Assembly: GCA_033964015.1 (NCBI GenBank) | Contig: CM066912.1 | Coordinates: 15,783,399 to 15,847,398, forward strand | Reading direction: 5' to 3' | From: Scolanthus callimorphus | Lineage: Eukaryota; Cnidaria; Anthozoa; Actiniaria; Edwardsiidae | Length of the DNA: 64,000 nucleotides | In this document: positions 53,858 to 64,000 of the stretch, one piece after another | How the letters are laid out: each line of letters begins with the position of its first letter | Position numbering within the stretch: the first letter of the stretch is position 1 | Notes under the pieces: model-generated | The model's input: only the letters and a program-made list of their open reading frames with translations | Database searches by the model: none | Told to the model about the DNA's origin: nothing | Position numbers and translations under genes: made by a program

Positions 53858-55366
53858 GAGCTTGCAGTTTAGTCCACTTCATACTGAATGTTTGTCCAAC
53901 TATAGCGAACAGTGTCGTTTCCAATCCACACCGCACCATTATATCCGTGACTTTCAAAGCTATTCCATATCTTTAGGGAGCTGAAGAACCCACAAACACG
54001 GCAAAACACGAAACCTCCCGCGCTCGATTTGGGCGCCATTGTTGTTGTACTGTTCGTGACAAACATTTTCAGTTCCTGTGAATTCAGCTATAGTCTTGAC
54101 ACTTTCGCATTCAGTGGAGAAGTAGAACATGTGTCTAATTAAATAGAATTGCAGCCTGTAATTTTTCCTCGTGAAAACGACTCCTCTCGAAAACAAACAG
54201 AGCAGGCTATCGTGTGACAGGAACTTGACTATAACTTACAACTACAACTTTTAACTTTCACTAATCTTGCCGCTTCGGGTCACGTGGTGGTCATGAACAA
54301 AGACGTTTGTCAATAGAAACTTTGAAACTTGTTTCCAGTTATTTCCGCTTCCTGTAAAGTGAAGTTTGTGATTTTCGCTGATTTGAGATCCAAAACAGAG
54401 ATCCAATTACTTATACCACGCTCGGTGTCGGCGCTCGTCAGGCGTTGTGTCGTTCAAGGTACCGAAAGTTTCTGTTTAAAAAAATAGTGTTAGTCCATCA
54501 ACTGTCGTGGAGAGCCGAAAATTTGTGGTTCACTCAAGGGCAAGGGGAACAAACGAAACCGTTTCCATATTAGTCCTCAACTATCGAGTAGTCTAAAAAA
54601 GATATGATGGCAAGAATAGGATGCCTCTCTTTGGTGGTTTACTTTCTGCTCTGACCGAGCTTTGCTCGGCTTGAGTTCTTCCCCCTTCTTCCCGGGCGCA
54701 AATTCCTTTCAGGTCTCTCTGGTGCTTCCATTTCTTTCTGCTCTTCTACTAGAGATAATTTTAACATTCCTCGATCCCTTCCTCATCCATCAACCCAATG
54801 TTTGTAGTCTATGGCTTCCTCTTCGCGTATTTTTATCCTTTGAGGCGTAAGTGATAGCACGTTTCTGCAGAGTGCAGTTGTATTTTCTCGGCCTTGAAAC
54901 TCCGACTGGAAGAATTTCAGGAGCAAGCCGGCAAAGAAAATACTCCAGCTTGATTACTATTCCCCATTCTACCAAATCTTTGGATTCCATGGCTTCTTCT
55001 TTTTTTCTTCGGGCATTTCTCCTTTGAGTAATTATTGAAGGTCGTTTTTTCAGCCGCTGGCGCTAGCAGCCCTGTAGTCTTTTTGTGCCTGCGATTTTGG
55101 CTTTCACGAGAGCATCAACATCCCCCCCCCTGACAACGCGCCCCTCCCACGTTAGTTGAGCACTCCCTCCTCCCTCCTGACAAAGCGCCGCTCCCCCCGT
55201 TAGTTGAGCATGCTTAACGTACAGCATCCAGGACTTGCTGAGACGTCCAAAAATCGGATCGACCCCTAGCAATTTCCACAGGTTATTCAAAAACTCACAC
55301 AGGGTACCCAATACTATATTTGCAGTTTTTGACGCTGTTTTCTTAGGTATGGAGCTCCGCTATAAT
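53858..55366. other. Inverted-duplication half B, outer part
   Basis: It contains segments that match 21.2-24.7 kb in reverse: 54425-54610, about 54870-54940 (again CRLAPEILPVGVSRP on the minus strand) and about 55120-55363. The minus-strand frame at 54990-54790 (MESKDLVEWGIVIKLEYFLC...) covers the conserved piece. No known domain. It may be a fragment of a decayed large transposon. Confidence 0.5.
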
Positions 55367-55563
55367 GGTAATTGAACTGAGTGGAGTGCAATTTGGTCTG
55401 AAATCATACGCGTGATTTCAAAATCAAAGCGTAGCGCGAGTTTGATTTGAAATCACAAGTATGATTTCAGACCAAAATTGCACGAGCGCGTAGCGCGAGT
55501 TTGATTTGAAATCACAAGTATGATTTCAGACCAAAATTGCACGACACGAAGTTCAATTACCAC
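55367..55563. repeat. Hairpin repeat next to copy B
   Basis: GGTAATTGAACTGAG...GTTCAATTACC, with internal tandem copies of GAGCGCGTAGCGCGAGTTTG and GTATGATTTCAGACCAAAAT. Counterpart of 20698-20840. Confidence 0.75.
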
Positions 55564-55567
55564 TTTA

Positions 55568-56686
55568 TTATATCCATTTTGAAATCACATTCTAGAGGCC
55601 CAGAGGATTCTTTCATTTTATTTTCTCGAAACCGGAAATGCCTCACAATAACATTGTATGCAAATCGAACTCATTATATGCAGAAATTGTGACAAAATGT
55701 GACAAACAAAACGATTTTGATCACTCATCTGCAAAGTTCATTCAGAGTTGAGATCACTCATGTTTAAACTTACACCTTACACAATTCAACAAAGTAATCT
55801 TCATTGTCTGACACAAGGAAGGAATGCTCGTCGCTTTTATTGCGGCCTTCGAGATGGAGTGGAAGAGTGGAGTTGGAGACGTCTGACTTTGCTGCTTGCG
55901 ATGGCTTAAAAACCAAAACTTGACTGCAAATTATGCTTGGAAGCCATGAGCTGTATTGCTAAATTTCATCGCTTGCTGCATCTGGCTGTGGATGGTAGTG
56001 TTCTTCGTGTTTGAAGAGAGTGGAGTTTGATAGATATAAGCAGAGGTAATTTTCAAGATGGCGGCATCGTTTCACTATCAGCTGTGAATCTGCGGAACAC
56101 TTTCATCCAGCTTTGTGTTAAACTGGGAAACACTTGCTGGGAAATGTTCTTATTGATCACTTTAGACTTCAGCTCTTCTACCACATTGTCTATCGGAAAG
56201 CATGTAAAATTATCATCTTTTGAGTTTGTGGAATTTGCTGTTGTTTGTTTTTCTGTGGACTCGGATTCCTGGACTCGGGACCGGAATTTTGCACCAGACG
56301 TGCTGGATTATTCCCATACATATTGTCGTGAAACTGATATCATACTCTGGAAAATCGACAGATAAAAAGGTACTTTAAATATTTAAAGTTTTATCCATAG
56401 TTTTGTCTTTGTGTCTTGTTTTTCTTTTCAAGCAGAAGAAGAAAGGGGAGAATTTCCCAAAAAAATTGCAGGAAGATGTTTTTTCCTGCCATTATTTTCA
56501 TTTATTCTGATTGATCAGTGCCTTTTAACCCTGAAATCTGATTGGCTGATTGATTTTGGTGCTTCATTTTGATTGGCTGAGAAAAAGATGCAATTTAGAC
56601 TCAAAAGGATGCGATTTGGGAATAAATCGCACTGTTGTAAGCAAATCAGATTGCAGGGATTGACAGTGATTTCAAAATGGATATAA
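55568..56686 (+). mobile_element. Inverted-repeat element, copy B
   Basis: A 1,119-bp partner of 19539-20691 with the same TTATATCCATTTTGAAATCA ends. It keeps the matching stretch FAVVCFSVDSDSWTRDRNFA. Confidence 0.75.
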
Positions 56687-56703
56687 TAAATGGCGAGATG
56701 GTG

Positions 56704-57046
56704 TGCCTCTGTTTATAATAAGGTACTGTACCTTGAAGTAAATTAACTGCGAAATATTGCCTCTGTATATAAAACGGTACTGTATCTTGCAGTAAATTAG
56801 CTGCGAAATACTGCCTCTGTATATAATATGGTAACGCATCTTGCAGTAAATTAACTGCGAAATATTTGCCTCTGTATATAATATGGTACCGTATCTTTCA
56901 GTAAATTAACTGCGAAATATTTGCCTGCGTATATAAGACGATGCCTTATCTTGCAGTAAATTAACTGCGAAATATTACCTCTGTATATAAGACGATGCCT
57001 TATCTTGCAGTAAATTAACTGCGAAATATTGCCTCTGTATATAATA
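56704..57046. repeat. 54-55-bp minisatellite, six units plus a partial
   Basis: TGCCTCTGTATATAA or a variant starts at 56704, 56758, 56812, 56867, 56922, 56976 and 57030, giving steps of 54, 54, 55, 55, 54 and 54 bp. Each unit also has TTGCAGTAAATTAACTGCGA, a short palindrome (GCAGTAAATTAACTGC). Confidence 0.93.
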
Positions 57047-57062
57047 TCACTACTGGAAATCA

Positions 57063-57580
57063 AACATATGACAAGCATATGAATCTTATATGACAAACAT
57101 TTTAAATTTCATATGTTATTCACACAGTATTCACATATTTGTAATATGGTTGTCATATGTCTGCTACATTTTTTCAAACATATGAACGTGCCGTTTTCAT
57201 ATGTCAGGAACACAGTGCTACACATATGACAAACATATGACATACCAACACGAAAACATATGACTCTGAAAAACATATGACAAACATATGAAAGGACAAT
57301 GGCAATGAATAACATATGACAAGTATATGAATTATATATGACAAACATATGAAATTGAGTACATGGAAATCTGATGTTTTGATATCATATGATTGTGTCC
57401 TTTTTGTATGTTTTTCATATGTATGGATCATATTTGACTGCAATCCTACATATGAATAACATATGACAAATAAAGGCAACGAGCATATGACAAATATATG
57501 ACATTTCAGCAAGGACATATATGGATGTCATACGTTTCAGCCCAACATATGACGGCCAACATGTGACAAACATATGAAAG
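57063..57580. repeat. CATATG-rich repeat
   Basis: More than 20 CATATG palindromes in about 520 bp, mostly within CATATGACAAACATATGA or its inverse, at irregular spacing. It directly follows the minisatellite. Minus-strand open frames (HMFVICY-like repeats) follow from the repeat and are not genes. Confidence 0.85.
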
Positions 57581-57737
57581 TGTGTGATAATGGTTTTAAG
57601 TCCTTGATCTTATTACACCTTTACCAGAAAGCGATGTTCTTTTCGGCATAAGACAGGGATAACTTATCATCATGAAGTGTGAAATAACGTATCTCAAGTT
57701 TGTATCTCTGCCTTGCTTTCAAGCTGACTACTTTCAT

Positions 57738-57775
57738 TTATAGCGGAACTCCTGTGGAGCCCCATAGGCTAATGT
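57738..57775. repeat. GGAGCTCC dispersed repeat variant
   Basis: TATAGCGGAACTCCTGTGGA, then GCCCCATAGGCTAATG, a diverged copy of the hairpin motif at 26053. Confidence 0.5.
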
Positions 57776-58230
57776 GTGGAAAAAAAAAAAATAAAAGTAA
57801 CCCATCGAGTTGTATTCGAGTGGTTGTATTTTCCGTTTGACAGCCGCTGGTGTACCGTCGGCTTATTTCTGAGTGCGTACATGGTGTGTTGCCATGGGTT
57901 ACGATATTCACTTTTGGCCGGCGGCCCTTGTGCAAGTCAAGATTTCGTCCGCCATCTGCAGTTTCTTGTAGCTTGTATCATTGTTATTGGCCACAAAACT
58001 TTGAAAGAACTTTTGGGGATGTTCCGAAAAGATACATGAAGCCTTTGGGTTACCTGTCTTTGGTTGCTGGCAGAATGGACTGGGATCAGGGAAGGATGAG
58101 TAATCGATAAAGTGGTTTATTCAGCCGGGATCATAACAGCAAGAAATTAAGTTAAGAGGTTTATAAAATCAAGCTATGAATCATTCTAGATAATACAAAA
58201 CAAGGAAAATAATTTGCAGCTTTGTTACAG

Positions 58231-58431
58231 CTCAAGCACGGAATAAATTTAATTGGCATAGACACGGAATTCTCACGGAATTTAGCCAGCCTTTGCAGTC
58301 TCAACATTTGTACATGGAAAGAACAATGTACGACTCGCTTCTCAAGGACATCCTTGGAGCTGAATAAGTTTCTAACGACAGAAATGCTTTGGCATCAAGA
58401 TTCCTTCAAGAAGAAAAGATACGATATTCAG
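58231..58431 (+). CDS. Candidate internal exon (uncharacterised)
   Basis: The acceptor CTTTGTTACAG ends at 58230 and the donor GTGAGTTT starts at 58432. Between them are exactly 201 nt, open in one frame (phase 0-0, 67 codons): LKHGINLIGIDTEFSRNLAS, then SFKKKRYDIQ at the end. Good splice signals and an open frame make it plausible, but no family is recognised and no neighbouring exon was found. Confidence 0.25.
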
Positions 58432-61152
58432 GTGAGTTTTAAAGTAAGTTAGTTCCAAAGTTGAGTGCTTTACTGATCTCTTTGCTTGTTCTCCATTGAA
58501 AATGCAACACATGAATCGCTAGGATATCATATTTAAACTACTCTATCTATACTTCATATCCCTTGTACTTGCATAAGATCATTGTAAATACACATTGGAA
58601 TCGTGTTTCAGTCCCGTGTGATTCATTCAGCAACTCTCTTTTATTTGACTACTGGAAATTAGATTTAATTAACTCAATATTTGAATCTTAGCTTTGTGGA
58701 TGAGACTGTGTGTTTTGGCGAAAACTTTTTTGCTGAAAAGGCGTGTGCATTTGGCTTGAAATCATAGACAGAAATAAATAATGATTGAGTGTAACATTGT
58801 ATCATGATAATAAAGCTTAAAGTTGGTGGCCAGCATCACAGCCAGCTGAAAGACAAAAGCATTTTCCACTCTTTTAATCCTCTGGTAATGTCATTTTTTG
58901 TCAACAGAGATCAGGCTAAGACATTTTTTTTATTAGGCAGTTTGCTAGAAAATGCAAGGGGTTTTCTTGATTTTATCTGCTGACATGCATAACAAAGTTC
59001 CCAGGCACAACAGGCTTTGGCAGTTGCTGGTTTTCCACAGTTCGAAATGCCTACAAGCTAACTTTACATCTATAGAGCGTGGGAGGAAAATCGCTCACAT
59101 TTCCTAACAAGCTGCCTTCAAATAAAGAAAATGTCTCGGCCTGTCATCTCCTGTTGAGAAAAATGTTATTAAACAGTAAATACTTTAAAACAGTGGAAAC
59201 ACGTTTGTCTTTCAGTTGGCCAAGACGCTTTTATTCACTGTGCAGTTTTTATGCCGATTTAGCTTGTAGATCTAATTTCTACAAGCTAATTCTAAAGAAA
59301 CAGCTACTTCTAAAGAAACAAACCCTGCCTACGGACAATTAAAAAAATCATTTGGGTCAGGACTTTTTTCCCTGCAAGCAGATTACCCCTGATGGACATT
59401 TTGCACATTACCCCAGGGTAAAACCAAACAACCAATCTGACTCCAAAGGGGCAGGGAGGAACGCTTGTGCACATTTTCTTATTTACTTCTACCTGGAATA
59501 TGCTATTATGCAGAAGATACTATCATCTTTCTTGCATGGGTCTTACATGAATGTCAACTCTCCCGGTTTTGCCAGGCGTCTCAAGAGTTTTCGCTTCGTT
59601 TCCCAGCACAACTTCAAGATGACTGCCACATTTACTGTATTTCTCCCGGGAATATTTCAGGAAATTTAGCCATTTCAAGACAATCTCCAGATTTTTTAAG
59701 TCCCTGGGTTGACGTCCCTGGTCTTAGAGATTCCATGAAATGAATGATTTTCTGATTTCTTGCTAGAGGTCTGGAATCTTAGAATTCAGACTTAGGTTAA
59801 GATTTGTCACCACACTCTAACTTTCCTGTGGAATTTTATATGCTGTTTCAAGGACTTTAAAGGTATTTTAAGGTATCAGTTATGGTATTTGATGATTCAA
59901 CCCTCCAAGCCTGTAAATTTCATTTACTGACTAAGCTACTTAGCTGTAGGTGTCCCGTTTGACTTTGATTTTTTTTTTCAGTTCTCAGGTGCTGATGAGG
60001 GCTGGTTCACACATGAATTGCAACACAAGGTGCAAGAAGGTAGCCAAGACTTTTTCCAGGGCATCAGCTAACCCATCCTGTAACTCTAGACTCCATTTGC
60101 ACTAAGCACTGTGAAAAAACCCTGGAATTTAAGAGGTCATATCTAGCCTGCCTGTGGCTTGGTTCATATAAACATACCACCTTTCCAGAAGTATTTTTTC
60201 AATCTTGTAACAAAAAAAATGAATGCAACACATCAACTCACAAGTATAAGAGGATTCTTTGTTTACATTTTGAGCTCATTAGCATAAGCAATGTTCAGAA
60301 TCAGGCCTTTCGAGGGAGCTATAAAATGATGCGTTCTGAATTTCAATAGAGTACTGTAAATAAAACATAATTTGAAAATTTCAAGCCGATATCTCGAATT
60401 CTAAGCGCGTGGTGCAACGTTCAATTTAGAGGAAACATGTGAGCAAATTAGCGTTTTGCCCCAATGATTTTTACACAATTTTGAAAAGCTTCAACTATCC
60501 TGAAAAATGACACAGAAAGAAAGGAAACAGGTAAAGACTGTATAAGAAAGAAAAATAAACTTGTTTTGAGCTTTCGTTGCATTTTCAAAGTTAAAAACGG
60601 CGTTTCAAAATTCCGAGAATGTAAACAATGACGTCAGCAAGGATCCTCCTATAGCCTACTCAAACTCTTTCCTTTTTGTTGTTCGCATAATTATGAAATC
60701 CCAAGTGCAAAAAAGCAAAATTTCAAAACACGTTGTGATTATTTGTACTTATACTTTCAACTAGACCATGAATTTGTACTTTATCAGTATTGTGATTCAA
60801 ACATGCCTCCTTTTTAGACATCGAACCAAGCTTCCTGTGGTGTCTTGTCTGCCTTGTTTCCAGGTTCTTGACCATGAAAGACACAGTGGAAAATGTGCAT
60901 ATCATCCTTTCTCGAGTGTATCTGAGTTCTGGTTGAGTTTTAAGTTTTCTAGGCCAATAGAAATATTGAAAAACTTACTGGAATTCCAAATATGGTATGC
61001 AGATATTTCCTTATAAGGAAGTTGGAGAAAGTCGACACTTTTTCAAGGGAACTATTTTGATATGTTATTCCAAAGCAGGATCTCACCTTATAGTGGGTAA
61101 GGGGGCTATGCTCATTTTTTCTGTTGGTAGTTTTTCGTTTACTTTTACTTTA
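58432..61152. other. Unassigned stretch
   Basis: No confident gene. Open frames at 59352-59669 and 60768-61016 (+) are not recognised. Confidence 0.45.
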
Positions 61153-61581
61153 AGGGAGCATTCATTATTTATGCCAGGGGGAGGGCTGGCAATTATTAAG
61201 GGGGACCATGTTAAATTTGGCACGTTCAAGTAGAGGGTCACCAGAAAATAAGAAAACAAGTGTGAGGATTCATCTACGTTTTATGGCAGCAACGACGTTA
61301 ATTTAATATATGGATACAAGAGGTTACACACCTGTAAAATTACAACAAACTGTTGCACGCATCAGGAAATGTCTTAAAAATACTGGTTGTCGTCTACTTG
61401 GTATCTAGATGTCGCAACATTTCTTCCTCATCTAAAGGGGGGAGGGGGCTATCATTATTATGAATATTGCCTTAAGGGGTTTTGAGGTTTTTATTGATAC
61501 TTTGAGGGAGGTCAAGTCTTTTTGGGCTGAATGAAAAATCTTGCCAGCCCACCCCCTGGCATAAATAATGAATTGCTCCCT
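61153..61581. mobile_element. MITE with AGGGAGCA...ATTATTTATGCCAG ends
   Basis: AGGGAGCATTCATTATTTAT, GCCAGGGGGAGGGCTGGC at the left is inverted at the right as GCCAGCCCACCCCCTGGCAT, AAATAATGAATTGCTCCCT. 429 bp, no coding capacity. Confidence 0.8.
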
Positions 61582-63105
61582 ACCAGAACAAGGCTTAAAA
61601 CTGGAATTAAACCATTGCTCACTGGAGTTCCAGTAAATCCCCCTACAATGAGATATACTTAGATATATTTTTTATTCGGAACTGTAAGAAATAATAATGA
61701 TTTACATTGGCAAAACTCCAATAAATATAAAAAAGTTCATTAATTTTTGCCTAATTTTGATTGTTAAATTTCACTTATTTGTTCAAAGAGGGGGTTCGAA
61801 GGCTTGTCATGATGGACTGATTTTGCAAAGTAGTTCTTCTGTTTTGGTCACCCATACAAAATTTTGCTTTCGTTTTCGGATATTTTCTATTAATTTTAGT
61901 AACATTATTCTTGTGATGCTTCCAAGGAGGCCATTTGACATAAATTGATTTTGGTTTTGATTTCTATGGTATGGAAGAGTTCATATAGTTGGGTAGGATA
62001 AAATTGCTCTTCCATTTCAGTTCTTTATTTTTTTTCTAACACCTTGAATAACCTGCTTTGTCTCCCGTTTTCCATCCGTACGTCATGCAAGGACATTGGA
62101 AATCCCGGAGGGGTGAGGGTGAAGAGTCAATTTACTTTCTTTGGAGGGATGAGGGGAGGGGTCTCCTCTCAACACCCTTCTTTGTGGGGGGATATTTTCA
62201 GGAAATGTCTGGTTCCATATTATCCATACCCTCCTACGAAGGGATTGGAAATGCCGTCAATTTATATTACCTGATCTTTTCCATACAAATACTGTTTTTT
62301 TCTTTGGAAATTACATAGAGGGGGTAAGGATATTTTTTGGAAACACGATTATGATTATGATTTTTATACTACAGTACAGATTTTTAAGGGTTTTTTTTTT
62401 TCTGACTTTTCTGACTAGGATTCTGTTAGGTGTAGTTAGGAAACTCAGTATTATTAAGCAACTCTTTCCGACTTTCCAAGGAAAAAAAAATCTTCAGATG
62501 TTTAGGCTTTGCCAGATTTCTAGGATTCTGTAGTGGGAAGTTATGTTTCTCTGGGGTTAAAGTACATGTCCACAATACACAGCTCTTCAAATTCTATTTG
62601 TCCAACAAGCACCCCCACCCAACTGATATGAGTGAGTGCTCGACCTTGACTTTTTTGATCACTAGTCCCATCAGGACAAGTAGCACAGAAACGTTACTTG
62701 CCTTAGCCAACTGTTTTTCTCAGTCTCTTACAAACACGCTTCTTAACCAATCAGAATGTGAACATTCACAATATAAAATAGGGGTCCATTAAAGTCTAGT
62801 TTTGGTCATTTCTAAGTGCTGCTGTCCCCTCGGGCGACCATGATTCATAGCGCAAAAACAATAGAGTGTTTTGATATGACGTAATAGTGAAATAGGGCAA
62901 TTATTGTCAGAAATTTGCTATAATATTATTGCATGTATAAGAATTAGTCGTTCTGTAAGAGGTATAAACATTGGAGTTCCGCTTTTAGGCAGTGCCTAAA
63001 CCTATATATTATATAACATGCCACAAAACAGTTTCTAGCCCTCTATTTGCAATTTTACGCACTGCTTGAAATGTCCCACTTACACAACTCTCAAAGCCAT
63101 TAATT
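61582..63105. other. Unassigned stretch
   Basis: No gene recognised. At 62972-63010 there is a copy of GGAGTTCCGCTTTTAGGCAG (see 27536-27575). Confidence 0.45.
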
Positions 63106-63279
63106 ACCATTTGACTTCTGAGGGGGTGGATGATTTTGGAAAAAAATATCGTGCACGGCATAATTCTCAGCTAATTTTACGAAATAAATATCCTACAATA
63201 TCTTAGAGACGTAAAAAAAAGTCTTGCAAAAAAAAATCACCCCCCCCCAAAAAAAAAGTCAAATGGTCGGTCCCTAACA
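63106..63279. mobile_element. MITE, GGGGCCGACC family, copy 3
   Basis: The left arm ATTTGACTTCTGAGGGGG is inverted at the right as CACCCCCCCC...AAGTCAAATGGTCGGTCCCT. Same termini as 24729-24920. Confidence 0.65.
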
Positions 63280-64000
63280 TCGGCTATTTCCAAGCCTAGC
63301 CCCTGCTTAATCTGGGTCTCTGTAAAATGCAGACCGGACCTCGGCGGACCGGACCTCCGGACCTCGCGGACCGGATATATTTTTTTCCTTAATTTTTTTT
63401 TCTACATTCTTTCAAAAAAAAAACATCTTTCATAAAAAAACATCTTCCATTTTACTGAAGAAGGTCATTGTCTGTTAGACGGGTCACCTTTCCAGCCGCC
63501 TGTCCCGTTGCGTGACTCGCTCTCAAAACACAAACCGAAAGGGTGTAATTGTGTAATGTTCTTCATTATTAACCTTTTTAACATTATGGGGAAAATAACA
63601 ATCAAAATAAATAGCAGAAAATGATATCCTTCCCCAGTCATTTTTTTTTTTCTGACTACGGCGCTAGCATCGTAGACTTTAGGCCAGTTTCAAACGTCGA
63701 TTCATTTGATAAAAAATAAACGTGTTTGCCCGGATACTGGAGGTAACACACGAACGGATACTGGTCACCCTACTATTGTGTTTTGGACCTCCAGTTTTGT
63801 GAAAACCGCTAAAGCTATGAGCCATATATGCTAGTACAACATTCACAAATAAATGACTACAGCAATGAATGCCAGTGAATCAAGGTTATCAGAATTAGTC
63901 GGATAATCAATTTTGCGTGGTCGGATACATCGAAACATCCAGCTCTACGTATTTGCCCACACATTTCTTTGTAAAAAGTAAGCCAGAATTCAAAGTTTTG
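63280..64000. other. Unassigned 3' end of window
   Basis: It includes TGTAAAATGCAGACCGGACC, a one-sided match to the fold-back terminal subrepeats at 7.9 kb, followed by GGACC(T)CGG-rich repeats (63330-63377). No gene recognised. Confidence 0.45.

Noticed and set aside
57109..57518. Minus-strand frames with HMFVICY-like repeats
   Set aside because: They arise from the CATATG-rich repeat read on the minus strand.

Overview
The window looks like a repeat-rich stretch of an animal nuclear genome, most likely an anthozoan cnidarian and probably a stony coral. The reasons are split genes with GT/AG introns, AT-rich intergenic DNA, RTE-type and CR1/L2-type LINE remains, very many small inverted-repeat DNA elements, and a cysteine-rich/SAP multi-copy protein family that I recognise from cnidarian gene models. 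The species call is inference from memory, not a database match. There are no bacterial-type operons, rRNA genes or CRISPR arrays, and I found no convincing tRNA gene.

Only one host gene looks intact. It is the 3' end of an SLC6 (sodium/chloride-dependent neurotransmitter or amino-acid transporter) gene on the + strand. Its last four coding exons are at 11511-11610, 12256-12356, 17246-17416 and 17951-18043, joined in phase, and the third intron is filled by a 4.5-kb fold-back element. A second multi-exon gene (32461-43675, +) codes for a large protein with a cysteine-rich N-terminus, a possible RNase H-like core, a zinc finger and a C-terminal SAP-like segment. It carries about seven frameshifts and one in-frame stop. 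One of its exons is split by a 6,956-bp TTAA-flanked palindromic transposon, and removing the element with one TTAA restores the reading frame exactly. That transposon itself holds a second TTAA element and a CR1/L2 LINE fragment.

Layout. 1-11.5 kb: CRE-rich repeats, LTR-like direct repeats, a minus-strand set of duplicated exon-like segments, LINE tails, a fold-back element with a 10-bp target duplication and a minus-strand STPR-like repeat ORF. 11.5-18 kb: SLC6. 19.5-24.7 kb: one half of an inverted duplication whose other half is at 54.4-56.7 kb. 24.9-32.0 kb: a 7.1-kb fold-back structure containing seven copies of a 128-bp satellite with paired CREs and a nearly full-length RTE-type LINE. 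32.4-43.7 kb: the interrupted gene. 43.7-54 kb: fold-back, hAT-like and hairpin MITEs, a 200-bp tandem repeat and a second TTAA element. 56.7-57.6 kb: a 54-bp minisatellite next to a CATATG-rich repeat. 57.6-64 kb: mostly unassigned DNA with one exon-like segment and two MITEs.

The main biological story is layered mobile-element insertion. TTAA elements, fold-back elements and LINEs are nested inside each other and inside genes, and several elements are preserved well enough to read target-site duplications and the empty site.
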